This document shows positions 17,211 to 26,726 of a stretch of DNA of 64,000 nt, in pieces. The translations under genes were made by a program, and so were the position numbers. The DNA is from Leptospirillum sp. (GTDB lineage Bacteria; Nitrospirota; Leptospirillia; Leptospirillales; Leptospirillaceae): the NCBI GenBank assembly GCA_027315205.1, contig DAHUYM010000004.1, positions 40,814-104,813 on the forward strand. Direction: 5' to 3'. Each line of letters starts with the position of its first letter. Position 1 is the stretch's first letter. The notes beneath the pieces were generated by a model, which saw nothing but the letters and a program-made list of their open reading frames with translations, had not been told where the DNA came from and searched no databases.

Positions 17211-18854
17211 TCACTCCGTGGGCTTTTTTCTGGACGGTCCTTTGGGACGGTTGGATCCAGAAGGTTTACGACCAACGGACCCGGTGCGGGACTTTTCGTT
17301 GGATCGGGGGGGGCGTTCGGTTTGTTGTGAAAAGGACCGTGAACGTCTTTGGCCGGTGGGATCGGAACGTTTTTCTTTGTCACGGGACGGGACCGAATCG
17401 TGGTCCCGGCGGAAGGGTTTTTCTTCGGGGGAGGCGTTGTCCCTTCGTAACCCGGAACGGGCACCGGGAGCCCTTTCCCGGAACCGGGGCGCGGAGCCGG
17501 AATCGGGTCGTCTTTCCCTGTCGCGGGACGGGACCGAATCGCGGTCCCGATGGAACGCTTTCTCTTCCGCGGAAGCCCTTCGAGGGGCGGAACGGGGACC
17601 GGAAGCCCTTTCCCGGAACCGGGGTGCGGAGTTGGAATCGGGTCGTCTTTCCCTGTCGCGGGGCGGGGCCGAATCGCGGTCCCGTCGGAAGGGTTTTTCT
17701 TCGGGGGAGGCGTTGTCCCTTCGTAACCCGGAACGGGGACCGGGAGCCCTTTCCCGGAACCGGGGTGCGGAGTTGGAATCGGGTCGCCGTTCCCTGTCGC
17801 GGGACGGGACCGGATCGCGGTCCCGATGAAACGCTTTCTCATCTGGGGAAGCCCTTCGAGGGGCGGAACGGGCACCGGGAGCCCTTTCCCGGAACCGGGG
17901 CGCGGAGTCGGAATTGGGTCGCCGTTCCCTGTCGCGGGACGGGACCGAATCGCGGGCGGGTATTGGGGGCACACGGTTTCGTCTTGGATATTCCCGGCTC
18001 TCACCGGAATCGGATCTCGGGGTTCTCGTGGTGGTTTGGCCTGTTCTTTCACGGGAAGAGGAAGGCCGTTTTCGGGGTTCAGAAGGTCGCCCTGAAAGTA
18101 GCGTATCGATTTCCGCGGAGGTTACCAGACGGTACTCGCCGGGTTCCAGACCCGAAAGGTCGAGACTCCCGAAAGCGATCCGGGTCAGTTTCAGGACGAA
18201 ATACCCCAGGGCTTCGAAAAGCCGCCGTACTTCACGGTTCCGTCCTTCCGTGAGAGTGATCCTGTACCAGGTGTTGGTCTGAGTCACCCGTTCGAGTTCC
18301 AGTTCGACGGGTTCCACGGCCCTTCCTTCCAGCCGGACCTTTCCCGTCCGGAATCGTTCGAGGTGGTTTTCGGTCACGACTCCCTGGATCTTGGCGAGGT
18401 AGGTTCTCCGGATCGCAAAGCGCGGGTGAAGGATGCGTTGGGCTAAATCGCCATTGTTGGTCAATAGGAGAACGCCCTCGGACTGGAAATCCAAACGTCC
18501 GACATGGATAAGGGGAGATATGGCGGGAAAGAATTCCCGGAGGGTCGGTTTTCCGTCCGGATCGTGCAAGGTGGAAACGATGCCGCGCGGTTTGTAGAAG
18601 AGAAAGAGGAACGGTTCGGGCTCATGAGGAAGAGTGCGCCCTTCCACGGAAACGGTATCTTTTTCCGGGTCGACCTTTGTGCCCGGTGTGGTCACCACGT
18701 CTCCGTTGACGCGGACAAGACCCCCTTGGATCATGAGTTCCGCATTGCGCCGGGACGCGAGTCCCCTGTGGGCGATAAGCTTCTGAAGTCGGACTCCGGT
18801 GTCGGTTTCCCCGGCATTGTCGGGAGGTGTCTCGGGCGGTAACGAAGTGGACAT
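17211..18854 (-). CDS. rluB: 23S rRNA pseudouridine synthase RluB family with long repetitive Arg-rich tail
   Basis: An S4 domain (VRLQKLIAHRGLASRRNAE) is followed by an RsuA/RluB catalytic domain with HVGRLDFQSEGVLLLTNNG, containing catalytic Asp, and GRNREVRRLFEALG. From about residue 260 to the end at 547 the protein is low complexity, rich in Arg, Ser, Pro, Asp and Glu, and built of tandem repeats. Start is the ATG at 18854 with GGGAG upstream, three bases after the guaA stop. Enzyme role: pseudouridylation of 23S rRNA (U2605 in E. coli RluB). The tail is probably disordered and may bind RNA or ribosomes; it may also be dispensable. Confidence 0.9.
   Translation of the reverse strand: MSTSLPPETPPDNAGETDTGVRLQKLIAHRGLASRRNAELMIQGGLVRVNGDVVTTPGTKVDPEKDTVSVEGRTLPHEPEPFLFLFYKPRGIVSTLHDPDGKPTLREFFPAISPLIHVGRLDFQSEGVLLLTNNGDLAQRILHPRFAIRRTYLAKIQGVVTENHLERFRTGKVRLEGRAVEPVELELERVTQTNTWYRITLTEGRNREVRRLFEALGYFVLKLTRIAFGSLDLSGLEPGEYRLVTSAEIDTLLSGRPSEPRKRPSSSRERTGQTTTRTPRSDSGESREYPRRNRVPPIPARDSVPSRDRERRPNSDSAPRFRERAPGARSAPRRASPDEKAFHRDRDPVPSRDRERRPDSNSAPRFRERAPGPRSGLRRDNASPEEKPFRRDRDSAPPRDRERRPDSNSAPRFRERASGPRSAPRRASAEEKAFHRDRDSVPSRDRERRPDSGSAPRFRERAPGARSGLRRDNASPEEKPFRRDHDSVPSRDKEKRSDPTGQRRSRSFSQQTERPPRSNEKSRTGSVGRKPSGSNRPKGPSRKKPTE
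17440..17990 (-). repeat. Tandem protein-coding repeats in the RluB tail
   Basis: The anchor CCCTTTCCCGGAACCGGGG (plus strand) recurs at 17471, 17606, 17747 and 17882, spaced 135, 141 and 135 bases. Units therefore alternate between 45 and 47 codons, and two neighbours form a 276-base higher-order unit present about twice. Each unit encodes RDRERRPDS, SAPRFRERA and an EEK(A/P)F(H/R)RDRD linker. All spacings are multiples of three, so copy-number change keeps the frame. Confidence 0.85.
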
Positions 18855-18856
18855 GT

Positions 18857-20464
18857 TTACTCCCATTCGATTGTGCTGGGGGGTTTCGGAGAAATGTCGT
18901 ATACGACGCGATTGACGCCACGCACTTCCGAAATGATCCGATGTGAAAGACGGCTCATGACGGTGTAAGGGATTTCCCCGACATCCGCTGTCATGCCGTC
19001 CTGACTCATGACCGTCCGTATGGCGACGACATTTTCATAAGTTCTCTGGTCCCCCATGACGCCGACGGACTGGATCGGGAGGAGAACGGCGAAGTATTGC
19101 CACAGGAGGGACGCAAGGGGTGTGCCGTCCAATTCTTCCCGGACGATCCGGTCGGCGTCCCGGACGATCCGGAGTCGTTCCGGAGTGACGGCTCCGATAA
19201 CCCTGATCGCGAGTCCCGGCCCTGGGAATGGCTGTTTCCGGATGAAGGAGTCGGGGAGACCGAGTTCTTTTCCAAGACGCCGGACTTCGTCCTTGAAGAG
19301 TTCCCTCAAAGGTTCGACGAGGGTGAACGGAAGGTTCTTGGGAAGTCCCCCGACGTTATGGTGGGACTTGATGACACTCGATGGACCCTTGTGGGACACA
19401 CTTTCGATCACATCCGGGTACAGTGTGCCCTGCGCCAGGAATCCCGACTTTTTCTTCCGTCGGGTCGCTTCTTTTCGAAAGATGTCGATGAATGTTTTCC
19501 CTATGATTTTTCTTTTGCGTTCCGGATCCCGCACTCCCTTGAGACGGTCGAGAAAAATCTTGCCCGCGTCGACGGGAAGGAGTGGAAGCGAAAGGGTCTT
19601 GAGATCCCGGACGATCTGCTCGGACTCTCCCGCACGCATAAGTCCGTTGTCGACGAAGATGGCCTGGAATCGTTTTCCCACCGCACGATGGCAAAGAAGA
19701 GCGGTGACTGTCGAATCGATTCCGCCCGAGAGGGCGCAGATCAAGTGATCCGAGCCGACGGTCGCGGCGATTTCTTCGACATGGCGATCGATATACCCCC
19801 CGAGTGTCCAGTTCGGACGGATCTGTGCGATTTCGGAGAGGAACGATCGAAGAAACTCCATCCCCTGAACCGTCTGGGTCACTTCCGGGTGGAACTGGAC
19901 GCCATATAGTCGGGATTTTTGGGATTCCATCGCGGCAAACGGGGTAGTGCGCGTGCTTCCGGTCACCCGGAAACCCGAAGGAAGCTTCAGGATCGTGTCT
20001 CCATGGCTCATGAGAACCGGACTCGAGTCGGGGAAGGCCTTCCAAGGGGTTCCCATACCTTTTTCGGGATGGAATCCTGTGACCCCGTATTCGCGGACGG
20101 CGGCGGCCTCGACCGATCCTCCCAGAGCATGAGCCATGATCTGCATTCCGTAACAGATGCCCAGGACGGGGACCCCGAGTTTCAGGACATCGGGATCGAG
20201 GGCGGGAGCGTCGTGTTCAAAGACCGACGCCGGTCCTCCGGAAAGGATCAGGGCCCTGGGGCGACGTTTCTTGATTTCGGAGAGTTTCACGTCGTGAGGG
20301 ACGATTTCGGAATAGATTTCGAGTTCTCTGACGCGCCGGGCGATATTTTGGGTCAGTTGGGAACCGAAGTCCAGGATGAGGACCGGATCGGGCATCTGAT
20401 GGGGCATGGCTGGGCCGTTCGCCTGATGAGAGTCGTGTGGTTGTTGTCGGGAATGTGCCGTCAC
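18857..20464 (-). CDS. guaA: GMP synthase (glutamine-hydrolysing)
   Basis: Converts XMP to GMP using glutamine and ATP. The 535-residue protein has an N-terminal glutaminase with Cys in GICYGMQ near residue 104, an ATP-pyrophosphatase P-loop ALSGGIDSTVTALL, and the C-terminal dimerisation domain ending in KPPSTIEWE, typical of GuaA. The GTG start at 20464, 13 bases after the guaB stop, adds about 25 residues ahead of the conserved VLILDFGSQ; a later ATG near 20407 is possible but has no good ribosome site. Confidence 0.95.
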   Translation of the reverse strand: MTAHSRQQPHDSHQANGPAMPHQMPDPVLILDFGSQLTQNIARRVRELEIYSEIVPHDVKLSEIKKRRPRALILSGGPASVFEHDAPALDPDVLKLGVPVLGICYGMQIMAHALGGSVEAAAVREYGVTGFHPEKGMGTPWKAFPDSSPVLMSHGDTILKLPSGFRVTGSTRTTPFAAMESQKSRLYGVQFHPEVTQTVQGMEFLRSFLSEIAQIRPNWTLGGYIDRHVEEIAATVGSDHLICALSGGIDSTVTALLCHRAVGKRFQAIFVDNGLMRAGESEQIVRDLKTLSLPLLPVDAGKIFLDRLKGVRDPERKRKIIGKTFIDIFRKEATRRKKKSGFLAQGTLYPDVIESVSHKGPSSVIKSHHNVGGLPKNLPFTLVEPLRELFKDEVRRLGKELGLPDSFIRKQPFPGPGLAIRVIGAVTPERLRIVRDADRIVREELDGTPLASLLWQYFAVLLPIQSVGVMGDQRTYENVVAIRTVMSQDGMTADVGEIPYTVMSRLSHRIISEVRGVNRVVYDISPKPPSTIEWE

Positions 20465-20477
20465 CGGCGACGAGCGG

Positions 20478-21965
<1,488 letters not shown>

Positions 21966-21983
21966 TCAAGATTGAATCTTCCC

Positions 21984-22013
21984 ATGATATCGGATGAGAT
22001 GCCGTGTGGTCAA
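21984..22013 (-). promoter_or_regulatory. Putative promoter of the guaB-guaA-rluB-aspS operon
   Basis: On the minus strand TTGACC (22008-22013) and TATCAT (21984-21989) are 18 bases apart, each matching five of six consensus positions. Transcription would begin near 21977, about 33 bases before the guaB ATG. Confidence 0.55.
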
Positions 22014-22048
22014 ACGATGAAAAACCGGGGCGTGGATCAGTCAAATGA

Positions 22049-22338
22049 CTACGAGCCAAAGAAATCGGCGATAAGAACTTTGGCTTCCGATGGGCCTGTG
22101 ACGTCAAGGCAGATTGATTGATTTCCGGCCTCGACAGAAATTCTGAACGACAGGAACGGACAGCACTGACGTTCTAGTTCGACAAGGTGGACGCGCCGGG
22201 CCAGAAGTTCGGAAGAGGGCTGAAAACGATACGCATAGCCCTGCAAAAGGATGTCACATTAACAACGGCCTCACGAAACGAATTCAAAATCGTTCGGCGG
22301 CGCTCTCGCATCGTGTCGGGGAGGTCGAAGACTTGCAA
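22049..22338 (-). pseudogene. Small Cys-pair protein gene split by a frameshift
   Basis: The downstream frame encodes QGYAYRFQPSSELL, then LVELERQCCPFLSF and a C terminus, which I recall as the C-terminal two thirds of a small conserved family often seen near metal-resistance loci. Its only start is a TTG (22246) with a stop a few codons upstream. A different frame directly upstream (from TTG 22338 or ATG 22311) encodes MRERRRTILNSFREAVVNVTS, which resembles the missing N terminus. The two would join by a one-base shift near the four-base run at 22245-22248. Either the gene is decayed, or the base call is wrong, or recoding occurs. Family function is unknown. Confidence 0.55.
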
Positions 22339-22375
22339 ACTGGCAGACCGGATCCGGGGTTAAGCCGGGAGGGAA

Positions 22376-22891
22376 TCAGAGGCGCATGAGAGGGGAAATC
22401 CTGTCCAGGACCGCCGGGGCGAGATCCCGCAAAACGGGGTGGTTCGGGGTCAAAAACTCGAGGTCCTGGAAGGAAAATCCCGGGGTTACGATGCACATGA
22501 CGAGAGAGAACGGGGATTCGGGACGGGCCGCCTGCCAGAACTCCGGTGGGATCGAATGCACCAGGAGGGTTCCCGGTTCTTCGGGAGGACCCAGATGGAC
22601 CCGTCCAATGGACTGGAAGTCCGGAGAGGCCCAATCGAGGACGAGAGGCGATCCGGCAAGGTGGACCCAGATCTCTTCCGGCCGGATCCTGTGCCACGCG
22701 CTCCATTCTCCTTCCCTGAGCAGGTAGTAAATGAGGGTGGAGGCCGGACGATCCCCTAGGGACGGGTGACAGACCCTGTCCACGGACCGGTGGATCTCCC
22801 GGTAGGAACCTCCTTCGGGATGCGGGACGAGCCCCAGTTTTTCGATCCAGAAACCGCCCGGGTCCCCTGCGTTGCCGGGTGCCTGTGTCAT
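22376..22891 (-). CDS. DUF985 cupin-fold protein
   Basis: The 171-residue product has family landmarks LGLVPHPEGGSYREIHRS, STLIYYLLREGEWSAWHRI, EIWVHLAGSPL and an end near VLRDLAPAVLDRISPLMRL. DUF985 proteins are single-domain cupins, probably sugar or nucleotide binding, with no firmly established reaction. The start is the ATG at 22891 that overlaps the DUF815 stop as ATGA; the frame extends to 22942 without need. It is the last of three closely spaced minus-strand genes. Confidence 0.85.
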   Translation of the reverse strand: MTQAPGNAGDPGGFWIEKLGLVPHPEGGSYREIHRSVDRVCHPSLGDRPASTLIYYLLREGEWSAWHRIRPEEIWVHLAGSPLVLDWASPDFQSIGRVHLGPPEEPGTLLVHSIPPEFWQAARPESPFSLVMCIVTPGFSFQDLEFLTPNHPVLRDLAPAVLDRISPLMRL

Positions 22892-23790
22892 GACCCGGGA
22901 GCGCCGTCGATGAGCCCGCGTTCGTAAAGATCGGCGAACCACTGTGCCGTCCGTCCCGATCGGGACGCGCGGGTCCGGGAGAAAAGGAGGGCCCGCTGAA
23001 CGATTCCCTCCAGGGAATCGGCCGGTGGGAGGGGCTTGGATGGACCCAGTGGATCGGTTTCTTCCCCGTCCTGAGAAGATGGAAGGATGGTGCCGGGGGG
23101 GAGAAGGCCTTTCCCGATCAATTTGGCGAGTACGAAGTCGAGGTACGTGTCGCGCCCGGGCTCGGAAAACAGGAGTGCGAGCCCGAAGCGGTCCCAGAGT
23201 GCCAGGGAATCGTCCATGGTTTCACCCGGGTGCAGGGCGTCATCCCGACGGGCGAAGGATTCCGACACGAGATGACGGTGGTTCGAGGTAACGGCGAGCC
23301 CGACATTCGGGGGAAGGGCGGCGATGCCTCCGTCCAAAAACGCCCGGAAGAGATGGAACAGAGGATCGTCCGGGGGAAAATACAGGTCGTCGAAGACGAT
23401 GAGCGCGCACTCGGGGCGATCGCTGAGCTGGTCGATCAGGGGAAGGAGATGGGGAATGCCTTCCCTTTCGACCTGGATCAGGCGGCAAGGGGACAGGCCG
23501 GCCTCTTGCCGTCTCCGGGACGTTTCTTCCCAGGCGGCAAGGATAAGGGATGTTTTTCCCGTTCCCCGGAATCCATATAAAAGCATGGATACGGGAGAGG
23601 CTCCGCGGTTAAAGCTGGCCAGGTTTATCAGGAGTTTCCGGAAAGGATCGCCCAGGCCGATGAGTCCTTCGCTGGGCAGGGTGCGGACCAGGCGAACCGG
23701 ATGGAGGACGGGGACGGGCTGGCCCACGGACAGGAGGCGGAAAGCGTTTTCCGGCCCGGAGAGACTTTCTTTAAACAGGGCAAGGTTCAT
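22888..23790 (-). CDS. DUF815 AAA-type ATPase
   Basis: The 300-residue protein has a Walker A GFRGTGKTSLI (about residues 73-83), Walker B CALIVFDDLYFP, and a sensor region VGLAVTSNHRHLV, characteristic of DUF815 (COG2607) predicted ATPases. Cellular role is unknown. A C-terminal segment includes SRSGRTAQWFADLY. It overlaps the DUF985 gene by four bases and lies 19 bases after the Lon-N-domain gene, so all three are probably one operon. Confidence 0.85.
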   Translation of the reverse strand: MNLALFKESLSGPENAFRLLSVGQPVPVLHPVRLVRTLPSEGLIGLGDPFRKLLINLASFNRGASPVSMLLYGFRGTGKTSLILAAWEETSRRRQEAGLSPCRLIQVEREGIPHLLPLIDQLSDRPECALIVFDDLYFPPDDPLFHLFRAFLDGGIAALPPNVGLAVTSNHRHLVSESFARRDDALHPGETMDDSLALWDRFGLALLFSEPGRDTYLDFVLAKLIGKGLLPPGTILPSSQDGEETDPLGPSKPLPPADSLEGIVQRALLFSRTRASRSGRTAQWFADLYERGLIDGAPGS

Positions 23791-23809
23791 AAGGTCCGGG
23801 GCCTGGAAT

Positions 23810-24466
23810 CTAGAGATAGGGTTCGAACGTGTTGGATTCCGGGTCTTCCGGCTGAAAATCCGGGGCCGATTCCATTTTCTTGAACAGGAGCAGGTCGAAG
23901 AGGCGGCCGGCTTGCGATTTCAAGGTTGGAGATTCCAGGAGGAACTGTCGCTCTTCCGGGGAGAATGGCAGGAATGCAGACCAGTGGTGGACCAGGGCTT
24001 CGGGTTCGAGAGTCGAGTCCCGTATCCAGGACAGTTCCCTGTTCAGGTCGAGGGTTTTCAGTGCGTCTTCGACGGCCTGGGACAACCGGTCGAACTCTCC
24101 GGGCGAGACTCCCTCGGAGGAGAAGGTGTCGTTCACGTCGATCTCCCCTTTGCGGAAGCTGTCCGAAGGGATTTCTTCCCGGACCGAGAAGGTGTTCAGA
24201 CCCAGAAGGGTAATATAATACCGGCCGTCGGACAACCGGTTGCTCTGGATGATGCGTCCCAAACAGCCGACCCGTTCTATGGGGGGGGACTGGTCGTACT
24301 GTTCTTCCCAGCCCTCCTTCAGGAGGGCCATGCCGATCAGGTTGTCCGTCCGGATCGCCTCGGCCACGAGAGCCCGGTACCGGGGTTCGAAGATGTGGAG
24401 GGGGCGCAAGGTCTTCGGAAACAAGACGACGTTGGGCAGGGGAAAAAGCGGAACCGTCAGCGCCAT
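23810..24466 (-). CDS. Lon N-terminal substrate-binding-domain protein (COG2802)
   Basis: The 218-residue protein starts VPLFPLPNVVLFPKTLRPLH and continues FEPRYRALVAEA, the hallmark of the LON/PUA-like N domain, but lacks the AAA and protease domains. Such stand-alone proteins are thought to bind peptides or act as adaptors; none is well defined. A separate full Lon is encoded at 32022. It is the first gene of a probable operon with the DUF815 and DUF985 genes. Confidence 0.85.
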   Translation of the reverse strand: MALTVPLFPLPNVVLFPKTLRPLHIFEPRYRALVAEAIRTDNLIGMALLKEGWEEQYDQSPPIERVGCLGRIIQSNRLSDGRYYITLLGLNTFSVREEIPSDSFRKGEIDVNDTFSSEGVSPGEFDRLSQAVEDALKTLDLNRELSWIRDSTLEPEALVHHWSAFLPFSPEERQFLLESPTLKSQAGRLFDLLLFKKMESAPDFQPEDPESNTFEPYL

Positions 24467-24561
24467 GGCAACCCTCTCGCTTTTTTAGGCCCGGAACCCG
24501 ACTCTCGGCTCCGGGAACGTGTGTTTATGACCCTTGGAAACCTCTCGGAGGAGGAAGGCTC

Positions 24562-24936
24562 CTAATCTTCTTCGTACAGGACAAAGTTTCCGGATTCGTT
24601 CCGGATAATCCCTTTCGAATCCGGGAACGCCACTCCGAACAGGGCCAGATGACCATACCAGATCGTGACATCGGGCGAATAGGGATAGGTCTTGAGCGTC
24701 CCCGACACCCGTTCGGACAGATGGGTCATGGCGTCCTGGAAAGACGGATAGGTGCCGACTTTCAGGAGATGATGGCTTTCGACAACCTTTTTCTGGAAGT
24801 CGCGGGATTTCAGGTGGTCCTTGCCCCAGAAAGTGAAGAACACGAGGAGGACCACCAGAAGCACGACCATTAGCTTGATCTGGGTGAAGATGCTCCTGAG
24901 CGCGTGCGACCAGGAACTTTGTGCATCGTCCCCCAT
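24562..24936 (-). CDS. Small single-span membrane protein, unknown
   Basis: The 124-residue product has one hydrophobic helix (KLMVVLLVVLLVFFTFWG, about residues 21-38) after a short N terminus, then a soluble domain with no recognised motif. The likely topology is N-in, with the C-terminal domain outside. It is 95 bases upstream of the Lon-N-domain gene on the same strand and may share its transcript. I do not recognise the family. Confidence 0.72.
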   Translation of the reverse strand: MGDDAQSSWSHALRSIFTQIKLMVVLLVVLLVFFTFWGKDHLKSRDFQKKVVESHHLLKVGTYPSFQDAMTHLSERVSGTLKTYPYSPDVTIWYGHLALFGVAFPDSKGIIRNESGNFVLYEED

Positions 24937-25076
24937 CGGCCCCGATCCCCTCCCGTATTATTCGGACGCGAGCCCGATCGTCTTGAATGTTATTCCAGCC
25001 TTGTACCGATAATGATAGACTTTCCCACCGGCGATGGACAAGACCCGGGGTTCGGGCAGCGTCGAAAGGAGTCAAG

Positions 25077-25574
25077 GTGACGGAAAAAGATGAGGCGCCA
25101 GGGGTCCGTTATGTCAGGGCATTGCCTTCCATGGCGCCTTTGCTGGCCGGAATGTGGAAACGTCTGATCGACGAGGAGACCCCTCCCCTGATCGAGGCGG
25201 GGGCCACGGGGGAAGAGGACTCCCGTCTCGCTTTTTCTCAAATGCTGGCTGATCCGGACCGATGCACTGGTTTCGTCGCTTTCGTGGACGGCGCGCCTGC
25301 CGGTTTTATTATGGGATACGTCTATTCGCGCCCGTACGGAGTTCCGACACGGGCCGGACAGATCCTCCATTGGTATGTCGCTCCCCCCAGCCGGGGGGGC
25401 GGGATCGGCCGGGCGCTTTACGGTCTCCTGACCGACTGGTTCGAAAAGGAGAAGGTCGAGATCGTCGAGGTGCTGGCGAGGGACGAACCGGACCGGGATG
25501 CCCAATGGCGCCGGAAGGGCTTCGTCGTGACGCTCAGGATGTACGGCAGGCGCACCGGGAAACCCGGTCCCTAG
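25077..25574 (+). CDS. GNAT-family N-acetyltransferase
   Basis: Transfers an acetyl group from acetyl-CoA; substrate unknown. The acetyl-CoA loop region ILHWYVAPPSRGGGIGRALYGLL is the typical motif A (R/Q-x-x-G-x-G/A), followed by WRRKGFVVTLRMYGR. GTG 25077 with AAAGGA upstream gives 165 residues; the frame stays open to 24987 but reads low complexity there. It converges on prfB and shares the palindromic stop CTAG with it. Confidence 0.82.
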   Translation: MTEKDEAPGVRYVRALPSMAPLLAGMWKRLIDEETPPLIEAGATGEEDSRLAFSQMLADPDRCTGFVAFVDGAPAGFIMGYVYSRPYGVPTRAGQILHWYVAPPSRGGGIGRALYGLLTDWFEKEKVEIVEVLARDEPDRDAQWRRKGFVVTLRMYGRRTGKPGP

Positions 25575-26726
25575 GCTTCTTCCGGAAGGGAATCCCCGTC
25601 CGGGGAATGGGAGAGTTTTCCTTCCCATCGGGCCAGGAGAAATCCCCTGATAAACGTGTCGAGATCCCCGTCGAGGACCTCGCCGACCTTGCCTGTTTCG
25701 ATTCCTGTACGATGGTCCTTGATCAGCTGGTAGGGCTGCAGGACATAGGACCGGATCTGGTGACCCCAGCCGATCTCCTTCTTGTTCTGGGCGCCCGAGA
25801 TCTGGTCGAGTTCCTCCTTCTGGCGTTTCTGGTCCAGTTCGTAAAGCTTGGCGCGCAGGACTTTGAACGCCGTCTCCCGGTTCTGGATCTGGGACCGTTC
25901 GTTCTGGCTCGAAATGACGATGCCGGTCGGGAGATGGGTCAGCCGGACCGCCGAGGATGTCTTGTTCACGTGTTGTCCTCCGGCAGAGGAAGCCCGGAAC
26001 GTGTCGATCCGGATATCCTCGTCCCGAATTTCGACCGGGACCTGTTCGTCGAGTTCGGGGTAGGCGAAGACCGAAGCGAACGATGTGTGACGCCGCTTGT
26101 TGGCGTCGAAGGGAGAGATGCGGACAAGGCGGTGGATTCCCGACTCCGAACCCAGGTACCCGAATGCGTACTCTCCCCGGATCAGGACCGTGGCGCTTTT
26201 GATCCCCGCCTCGTCCCCGGGCTGGATGTCGATCGTCTCGATCTCCATCCCGTGGCGTTCCGCCCATCGAAGATACATGCGAAGGAGCATCTGGGCCCAG
26301 TCCTGGGACTCGGTACCGCCTGCCCCGGGATGGATTTCAAGGATGGCCGGCCGATCGGACTTTTCCTCGGAAAGGATCTCCTGGAGTTCGAAGCTCTGCA
26401 CCGATTGCGCGAAAACCGGAATGCGCCGGGCCAGTTCGTTTAGGAGGTCGGGATCCTCCGCGAACTCGATCAGGGTCCGGATTTCTCCTTCCTCGCGATC
26501 CAGGCTCCGGATCAGTTCCAGTCTTTTTTCAAGCCGGCTCTTTTCCCGCAAAAGGCGTTTCGCGCGATCGCTGTTCTTCCAGAAGTCCGGAGACTGAGTC
26601 TGGACGTCGATCTGTTCGAGCTGTGATCTCAGGCGATCCGCGTCAAAGATGCCTCCGGATCTGCCCTATGCGTTCCTCTTCTTCCTGGAACTTTTCCCGT
26701 ATCGCTTCCAAAGAAATGAAAGTCAT
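25571..26726 (-). CDS. prfB: Peptide chain release factor 2 with programmed +1 frameshift
   Basis: RF2 releases peptides at UGA and UAA. The first frame starts at ATG 26726 (overlapping the lnt stop as ATGA) and encodes 27 residues ending RRHL, then an in-frame TGA at 26643-26645. The context CGGAGG-CAT-CTT-TGA-C is the classic slippery site with a Shine-Dalgarno-like GGAGG just upstream. After a +1 shift on CTT the frame continues DADRLRSQLEQID and runs 357 residues to 25571. Domain landmarks: SPF anticodon tripeptide in VRISPFDAN and catalytic GGQ in SSAGGQHVNK. RF2 autoregulates by this frameshift. Total about 384 residues. Confidence 0.95.
26643..26655 (-). promoter_or_regulatory. prfB +1 frameshift site
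   Basis: On the minus strand GGAGG, three spacer bases, CTT and TGA C match the conserved RF2 recoding signal. The shift occurs at CTT when RF2 is scarce. Confidence 0.93.

Noticed and set aside
16859-18253. Long overlapping frames on both strands in the RluB tail region (238, 368 and 397 residues)
   Set aside because: The repetitive GC-rich sequence is open in several frames. Only the RluB frame joins a recognised domain and keeps the S4 and synthase motifs.
25262-26443. 393-residue plus-strand frame over prfB
   Set aside because: Shadow of RF2, whose frame has SPF and GGQ motifs.
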